Shown: in pieces, positions 6,583 through 6,673 of the stretch
How the letters are laid out: each line of letters starts with the position of its first letter
Numbering within the stretch: the first letter of the stretch is position 1
Assembly (NCBI GenBank): GCA_028276305.1
Contig: JAPYWO010000070.1
Span: 1 to 6,673, forward strand
Length of the DNA: 6,673 nt
DNA from: Candidatus Thermokryptus sp.
GTDB lineage: Bacteria; Bacteroidota; Ignavibacteria; Kryptoniales; Kryptoniaceae
Reading direction: 5' to 3'
Notes under the pieces: generated by a model
What the model was told of the DNA's origin: nothing
What the model saw: the letters and a program-made list of their open reading frames with translations, nothing else
The model's database searches: none
Made by a program: the position numbers and the translations under genes

Positions 6583-6600
6583 CAAAATTTATTTTTCAAA

Positions 6601-6673
6601 ATGGGTCAAATCAACAGAAGAAAATTCATCAAAATCACAACCCTTTTATCCCTTTCCCCATTCCTTTCTTCAA
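6601..6673 (+). CDS. Tat-exported protein, N-terminal 24 residues (3' end outside window)
   Basis: ATG 6601 opens a frame that is still open at the window end. The visible residues MGQINRRKFIKITTLLSLSP have the layout of a twin-arginine signal peptide: a short polar n-region, the RR motif NRRKFIK (close to the consensus S/T-R-R-x-F-L/I-K), then a moderately hydrophobic segment. The product is therefore probably folded in the cytoplasm, often with a cofactor, and exported by Tat; what it is cannot be told from 24 residues. No good ribosome binding site precedes the ATG; GGTGAGGG at 6571-6578 is too far away at 22 bases. It is separated from the helicase block by about 470 bases and is probably unrelated in function. 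Confidence 0.6.
   Translation, partial: MGQINRRKFIKITTLLSLSPFLSS

Noticed and set aside
6132..6600. Reverse-strand gene in the C-rich spacer
   Set aside because: Frames on the complementary strand are interrupted by stops within a few tens of codons, and I recognise no protein motif.

Overview
The window is AT-rich (about one third G+C by eye), with lysine-, glutamate- and isoleucine-rich proteins. Every gene I can support is on the + strand. The composition and the scarcity of strong Shine-Dalgarno sites fit a low-GC, perhaps thermophilic, bacterium, but no marker gene fixes the lineage.

Layout. Positions 1-264 (possibly to 340) hold the 3' end of a small membrane protein. A 79-residue hydrophilic, probably disordered protein follows at 346-585 and has the best ribosome binding site in the window. 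From about 616 to 6131 runs a tight four-cistron block: a coiled-coil protein of about 298 residues that is split by a -1 frameshift at an A7 run (616-1511), two different P-loop ATPases of the BREX BrxD / DUF2791 type (1520-2776 and 2796-4013), and a 701-residue Lhr/BrxHI-like DEVH superfamily 2 helicase (4026-6131). The gaps within the block are 8, 19 and 12 bases, so it is very probably one transcript. Positions 6132-6600 are non-coding and strongly C-rich over G. They end in two mutually exclusive stem-loops just before a gene that starts at 6601 with a Tat-type signal peptide and runs off the window.

How the genes may work together. A BrxD-like ATPase next to an Lhr-like helicase is the ATPase/helicase pair found at the end of type 2 BREX loci, and in the Shango anti-phage system (TerB-domain protein, ATPase, helicase). 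Here there is no visible methylase, PglZ phosphatase, BrxC or TerB domain. Instead there are two divergent ATPases and a coiled-coil protein with a conserved-looking C-terminal region. I infer a Shango/BREX-related, TerB-less nucleic-acid-processing module, plausibly anti-phage. The ATPase and helicase assignments rest on clear motifs; the defence role is inference. The first gene of the block may be inactive, mis-sequenced, or expressed by recoding at the A7 run.
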